Source: Amoebidium appalachense (lineage: Eukaryota > Ichthyosporea). From it: a stretch of 64,000 nucleotides of DNA. The notes beneath the pieces were generated by a model. It saw nothing but the letters and a program-made list of their open reading frames with translations, was not told the DNA's origin and made no database searches. The stretch is from contig CAVNZM010000001.1 in assembly GCA_963693365.1 (NCBI GenBank), forward strand, positions 3,720,001 to 3,784,000, given 5' to 3'. The stretch's first letter is position 1. Each line of letters begins with the position of its first letter. Shown here piece by piece: positions 58,622 through 64,000 of the stretch. A program made the position numbers and the translations under genes.

Positions 58622-60526
58622 TTTGGTGGTATCCTCCCAGGCGGAAAAAATTTCCTGGTTTGCCAACCTTCCCTTTCCTGGTTTAAATTCTCGTACACGC
58701 GTCCCTTCAGTTCTATCCTTCCTGTCACCACTTCGTTTCGTGTGAACACCTGTAAACACTACCAAACAACTGGTGTCTGGGCTATCATCTCGCTAATACA
58801 CGCAGCTAAAACTCTTTTCCCCTCCGTAGTAGCTATTAAAATAGAGGTAAAAGATAGTCAACCCCGCCCACGCAAGCACAAGAAAACAGCCTGGGGTAAT
58901 AAAGCTTGAGAAAAAGCACACACGCGACGTCTGTTGCGTGTGCTGAAGTGTTGCGCGCAGACGACACAGGCGAAAACATGTTGCGCTGTGATTGGCTTAA
59001 AGTGGACCAGCGCGTGATTGGATAAAGAAGAGCAGATTGCCCAGAGCTAATCAAAATAGTTATGCTATAAGCCATTTACTATTTATGGTTATTAAGTTTC
59101 GTAGCGGCGCAAGTGTCGGTACACCAATTGGCTCTGTGGAAATTCGCAAAGCGTGAGCTTAAACCAATCAACATCGATTTTTGATTTCTAATGCAATGGA
59201 CACGCAAAGGTTTACAGAGAGTCATCTAGGTCCAGAAGCTCATTGTTAGAGGTACATTTATACTTGAGCTTCATCCCAGTTACTGTTTTTCTATAATATG
59301 TAGGGGGGAAATGCGTTTAGTTAGCACAAACTGGCGGATTTCAACGCCGTCTACAGGCCGCGGTGGTGCAAATTCCTATTTCTTCTTACCAATCAGTGAA
59401 AAATAGTATCTGGTATAAATGCCGGTGCGCGTAACCTGCCTGATCGGGAAGGTATTTTGCCAGTCGCAGATATATAACCGGGTGAGAGACTGGCACCCCA
59501 ACAGTTCCGTTCGATCGGAGCCAGAGAAACTTTAGCTTTGTTTGTGGCTGTTTGGTATGGGTAGGTGACTATCAGAAATGACCTTTGGCGCAATAAAAAG
59601 AGCTTGTGCATTGGGGTAAAATGCTTGAGGTTGTGGCCTGCGCGCAGCGGCAGCTGCGGTCAGCAGTAACCCTCGAAATCACATAGGACGTTCACACACC
59701 AAAACTGTGCGCAAATTTATGCAATAATTACGCACATGACCGGATAAACCAATAAATCCAGGCATGCCACTACATCCAACAGAACTTTCTCCATTTCTGC
59801 ATTGTGAATAATATTTGTGTGCCTGTGCACGTGGTTTGCGTGTGCCGCCCTCGGCACACCCCGTATGATTGTTGTGTTGATAGTCAGCACAGGGTACATG
59901 TTTGGTGCTATTCATGTTGTTGGGGTGCTCGCAGTCGATCTCCGTGCCAAATAAAGTGCAAAAACTATGTCATGCCCACGAACATACAGAGTCATTATTT
60001 CGCTTGGTGTGTGTGCTATGCTATATATGGGAGCTATAGTCACCATATCACCTAAGTTGCAGAAGTTCAAGTACACACTCTACTCCCCACCCCCAACCCC
60101 TCCCCTCTTCCACCTCCCTTTTGCAGCTTAAACTGATTCGTCCTTTGATTCTGCAAGATCATCCTATCATATTGCATTCTACACGTGTCCACAACCCGAA
60201 AACCATAAAAAAAAAAACCTGCTTCTGTAACGTCCCCCGTGACTTTTTACGAGCTAGTAAGATTCTGTTGTGCACCAATTGCATGTATGCATGAAATTGC
60301 TGGCAATCAGGCGCCAACATCCATTAGCAACCGGTGAACGTTGGGACCTGTGGTTCACGGCACTACCGTATTGACTCGTATTAGTACAGGCTAAGAAATA
60401 AGTTTTCGGGAACTCGTGTAAACTTGCATTGCAATTGTGCTTGCCTTTCCGCTGCTCACCCAGTTTCCCTTTCTTTTCATTTTTCCGGTTTTCCGAGCTT
60501 CTAGCTCAACTTTCTCATCGACCAAC
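58622..60526. promoter_or_regulatory. Divergent intergenic region between myosin-Bud6 and the GPI-type gene
   Basis: The two start codons are 1.9 kb apart and point outward. The segment is nearly free of microsatellites. Several CCAAT-type elements occur, for example ATTGGC near 58992, TTGG near 59019 and CCAAT at about 59126 and 59165. It includes the 5' untranslated part of the myosin gene just above 58621. No further gene is supported. Confidence 0.5.
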
Positions 60527-60626
60527 ATGACTTGGGCATTAAGAACATTTGTTGTTGCTGCGCTTGCAGCCATACTACGAACCGGTCAAGGTACATATCA
60601 CCCTACCGTTAGAAGCAACACGGTGT

Positions 60627-60662
<36 letters not shown>

Positions 60663-60846
60663 GGGGGGGGGGACACAGAGGCCAAAATGCACAGAAGCAC
60701 TCACGCCTGTGTAAGCATGCACACATATACCAACCGCACACACGCACACACACACCGTGGCATACGCATTGCGGTGCGCTCTATTTGTGTTTGCACATGT
60801 ATGACGTGTTCCGCCGTTTTTTTAATAACATCTACCCCTCCCCCCC

Positions 60847-60889
<43 letters not shown>

Positions 60890-61646
60890 GGGAAAAAAAA
60901 AACAAAAAAAAAAACAAAAAAAAAAAACAGACATACCTCTTTTTTCCGCGGCTCCTCATCATATCAATCATACAGGTGCCGCTCGGATAGGTGCCCACTT
61001 GGAGCATTTCACACGCTGACCTATCTATTGCCATTTAACCATTGATCAACACCTCTTACTCTCGCCCTCTACCCGTTCGACTCCTTTCCCCCCCACAACG
61101 CCAAACAAACCAACGCCATGCCTCTTCTCCACCGTACTCAGACTAACAATAATACCTTTTCTTACCTCTACCACCCATGCCCCCTGCAGGTGAGCAGGTG
61201 TGCTTCTACAGTGGAAAGGGATGCACGGGGGTTGAGAAATGCACGCAGACAAAACCAAACACCAACGCCTGCATTCCAGCAGCACTGGGCACACACGCCA
61301 TCCTGAACCAGGTATGATGGTCACCCTACATACTAGGCTGATAGCCCGGAAAGACATGTGCATGCAGTTTGCAGCTACTTAACTGGTGCACAGCAAACAT
61401 CCTCACCTTGAATATGTTTGTGCTGTTACCACAAACTAATTGTTTGTTGATTACTACGGATACAGGGTTTGGGTTCACCGGTTGAGGTCACAACAGTACT
61501 GTAGCTGGGTTTAAGTTTGTGCAGGGTCTCAAAGCTTGCAACTTTGCACATATCACTGCTTCCCCCGCTTCCCCAGCACGTGCACTGCTGCAACCAACTG
61601 TATAAAGTAACAGTAGTCTTTCTGTAACCAACCCTCCTCCCTCCCC

Positions 61647-61677
<31 letters not shown>

Positions 61678-61947
61678 AAAAAAAAAAATCCTCCCTGCTT
61701 CCCTTCCTTCTCTTGCATGTGTTCCCTCCTCCCCTCCCCCCCCCCCCCTGTCCTCCCCTCCTTCCCCCCCCCCCCTCCCCCCCACCCTTTTCCTCTCTCT
61801 CTCCCTCCCCCCCTCCCCCCACCCGCCTTCCGCCTCCCCCTCCCCAAAAGCCTCTTTCTCTTCTCTCTGCATCCTGTGTGCCCTCCCCCCTCCCCCCACC
61901 CCCTGCTCACCCATCCACCCCTTCTCCCTCCCGTCATCCCCCCTCCC

Positions 61948-61982
<35 letters not shown>

Positions 61983-62921
61983 CGTGTTCTCGGACTCCCT
62001 CCACACACAAACGGCACCCACCCCCTCCCCCCTCCTCCCCCAACAGATGTCAGCGCTCGAGGGTGGGCAGTACCAGCTTGTGATCTACCCCGACCCGTTG
62101 TGCATTGCCCCCTTCCTGCGCGTGTCCGCACCCCTTAACGTGTGCACAGACACATCCCCCATCCCCGTGGTCGGTGACGTGTCCCTTAGGGTGCTGCCTG
62201 ACCCTCCCAACTCCACAACCACTACATTCCGTAAGTCTTGTCTTACATTGGAACAGTCCTATGGAACCTCCCTCCCTCCCCTCCCCCTCCCCTTTCCCCC
62301 GCTCCCCTTCCTCCCCCCCCCCCCCCCCCTCCCCCCCCCCCCCCCCCCTTCGCGATGTTCCTGAATTTTTGCATCGTGTGGATAATAGTATGGATTACCC
62401 CACTTAGCCGCCACTACATTGCTTTAGTCTTGCATTGTATGACCGTTGCCACGTGGGCGATCTCACTAACCACCCCAGTCGGGATGAGATTTCGTTTCAA
62501 TTTTCCTTTCAGCCTTCCCCCCCTCCCCCCCCCCCCCTCCCCCCCCCCCCCGGCCCCTCCTCATCCTAACACACAACACACACACACACACCTGTCCGCT
62601 CGCTTGCGCTCAACCCCCATTCTAAATTACGTTCGGAACGAGCAAACGTGAGACTATTGGTCCTCCCAGGTTGCCCGTTATCATAAACTGCCAGTCAGAA
62701 CATAATGCGAGTTATAAGTTATTAAACTCCATGGGCCCACAGATCCTTCCACCACCACCCCAACCACCACCGTGGCCCCACCTCTCCCCACCACTGCCGC
62801 CATCAACACACCCACTGCTGAAGCCACCCCCACCACCTCAACCGGCCACGTGATTTCGATTCGGTTTGATTGGCTGGCTGGGGTCCTTGCCATTGTGACC
62901 ATGTGGATGGTGGCCATGTGA
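60527..62921 (+). CDS. Small secreted, probably GPI-anchored, Cys- and Thr/Pro-rich protein
   Basis: Four exons (60527-60590, 61190-61311, 62047-62230, 62743-62921) join in phase to give 182 aa. The first exon encodes a typical signal peptide, MTWALRTFVVAALAAILRTG. The next two encode a compact ectodomain with six cysteines (EQVCFYSGKGCTGVEKC, NACIPAALG, DPLCIAPFLRVSAP, NVCTDTSP), which could form three disulfides. The last exon encodes a Thr/Pro-rich stalk (PSTTTPTTTVAPPLPTTAA) and a C-terminal hydrophobic stretch, WLAGVLAIVTMWMVAM, directly before the stop. A hydrophobic tail with no basic residues after it is typical of a GPI-attachment signal. No family was recognised. It could instead be a single-pass membrane protein. 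Confidence 0.72.
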
Positions 62922-64000
62922 TTGGGGCAAGGTCATACATGTCATTCCTGATTTGCACTTGTTTGAGGTGTGCGATTGTGGCGCAGATGTGCTGTATGCC
63001 TGTTACCCTGTGTGGACGTTTGCTGTTTGATTTTGCCCGGCTTCTGAAGTTAATTCGATGCGATTTTACGTCAAGTATATACCGGCACACGGTTGCCGCA
63101 CAATGTAAACAATGATGCATGTTCCACCGGTGGCATGTTGCTGTAACAGTGCTCGGAGCTTCTCGTGCCAGCCACACTGCATGCACAAAGTGCCACGGCC
63201 GCAGGCTGCAGTAAGGCCCTACGTATGAACTTTGCATTCGTAGTTAGTGCACTGTTCACACAAGGAGTCTAGCCCTATAGTGCACAACTTCTATCTTGTT
63301 CTTACCTGGGGAGCCTTGATTTTCACACAAACGGTGGTCGTGGTGGTCACGGCGGTGCGTGTTGTGTGTGTGCGCATGTGTGTGTGTGTGGAGCCTCAGG
63401 GGAGAAGGGTAATTGAGGTTAGCCATGTTCAAAGTTTGGGGCACTAGCACAGAGAGTGGGCGCCAGGGGAGGGAGGGGGGAGGGGGGGGGGGGGGGGAGG
63501 GGGGGGGGAGTGGGACATACAGGCGGCCTGGCTATTCATATTGTAGGCATAAAAGCCCACTTGGGCTATTTTATTTCTGCTTTATTAGGGCAGTGCTAAC
63601 CAAGTGCAAAACAAATATCTCACAAGGTCCAACCACCGGTGCTCGTAGAAGGCGGAAGCCAAGGAGGGAAGGGGAAAGGGGGGGGAGGGAGGGGGGGGGG
63701 GGGGGGGGGGGGGGATAAGAACGCTAATATATCAGAGGTGGATTTAGGGACAGAATAAAGGGAAAGGGAGGTGTAGCAGGGTAAGTTGTGGTCATAGACG
63801 GCGTGCAGCAAGCATTGTGCATAATTGGTCCTGTGTAGTATCGTAGCAGTTACTGGTTTTGTGTGAAGTCCGAGGGCTCCGAACAGTGTAGGAGCAGACG
63901 ACGTGTGTGTCGTATGTGTGCGCGCGTGTGTGGTGTGTGTATGACAGACAGCCTGTGCGTGCACGTGTGTGTGTTGTCTGAGTTAGCAGCACGGGGAAGC
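62922..64000. other. Downstream region with no supported gene
   Basis: This 1.1-kb stretch follows the GPI-type gene. It holds G-runs at 63481-63508 and 63679-63713 and short GT-rich patches at 63355-63390 and 63900-63975. Open frames are short and low in complexity. Confidence 0.5.

Noticed and set aside
63540-63585. Short hairpin AGCCC-GGGCT as a terminator or small RNA
   Set aside because: Five-base-pair stem without context; too weak to call.

Overview
This window is nuclear DNA from an intron-rich eukaryote. Six protein genes can be assembled exon by exon with GT-AG splice junctions (one GC-AG) and reading frames that stay in phase. Exons are short (about 40-330 bp). Introns are filled with long (GT)n/(CA)n tracts, (CACG)n tracts and pure G or C homopolymers of 15-50 bases. 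No rRNA, tRNA or CRISPR signal was seen. The mix of an RTF1 with an animal-style C-terminus, a METTL21-type methyltransferase and a complete Bud6/AIP3 region suggests an opisthokont-grade organism, probably a protist or early-branching lineage. This is inference; no species can be named.

Layout. 12190->1 (minus): Ste20/GCK-family protein kinase, with a complete catalytic domain and a 3' part that runs off the left edge; one of its late exons is tandemly duplicated. 14943->13560 (minus): METTL21-like lysine methyltransferase, 3 exons. 29475->16954 (minus): RTF1, the Plus3-domain subunit associated with the Paf1 complex, 17 exons, 583 aa. 30196->35240 (plus): a dual-specificity-phosphatase-like protein that has lost its catalytic residues and carries a UBA-like C-terminus, 6 exons, 288 aa. 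58621->37226 (minus): a 40-exon, 1,413-aa protein joining a complete myosin motor to a complete Bud6/AIP3 actin-nucleation-promoting region. 60527->62921 (plus): a small secreted, probably GPI-anchored, cysteine- and Thr/Pro-rich protein, 4 exons. RTF1 and the DUSP-like gene are divergent across about 720 bp; the myosin and the GPI-type gene are divergent across about 1.9 kb; the DUSP-like gene and the myosin are convergent.

The most striking item is the myosin-Bud6 chimera. All 39 of its introns can be placed so that the coding sum is exactly 1,414 codons including the stop. The motor keeps its P-loop, switch I and switch II. The tail matches Bud6/AIP3 from its first beta-strand segment to its final actin-binding flank. 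It would be a motor that physically carries a formin co-activator. Other points of interest are the pseudophosphatase, an interspersed repeat family whose eight copies all lie in introns in the sense orientation and are truncated at G/C runs, the exon duplication, and microsatellites whose ends form the splice sites. The genes do not form an operon or an obvious shared pathway.
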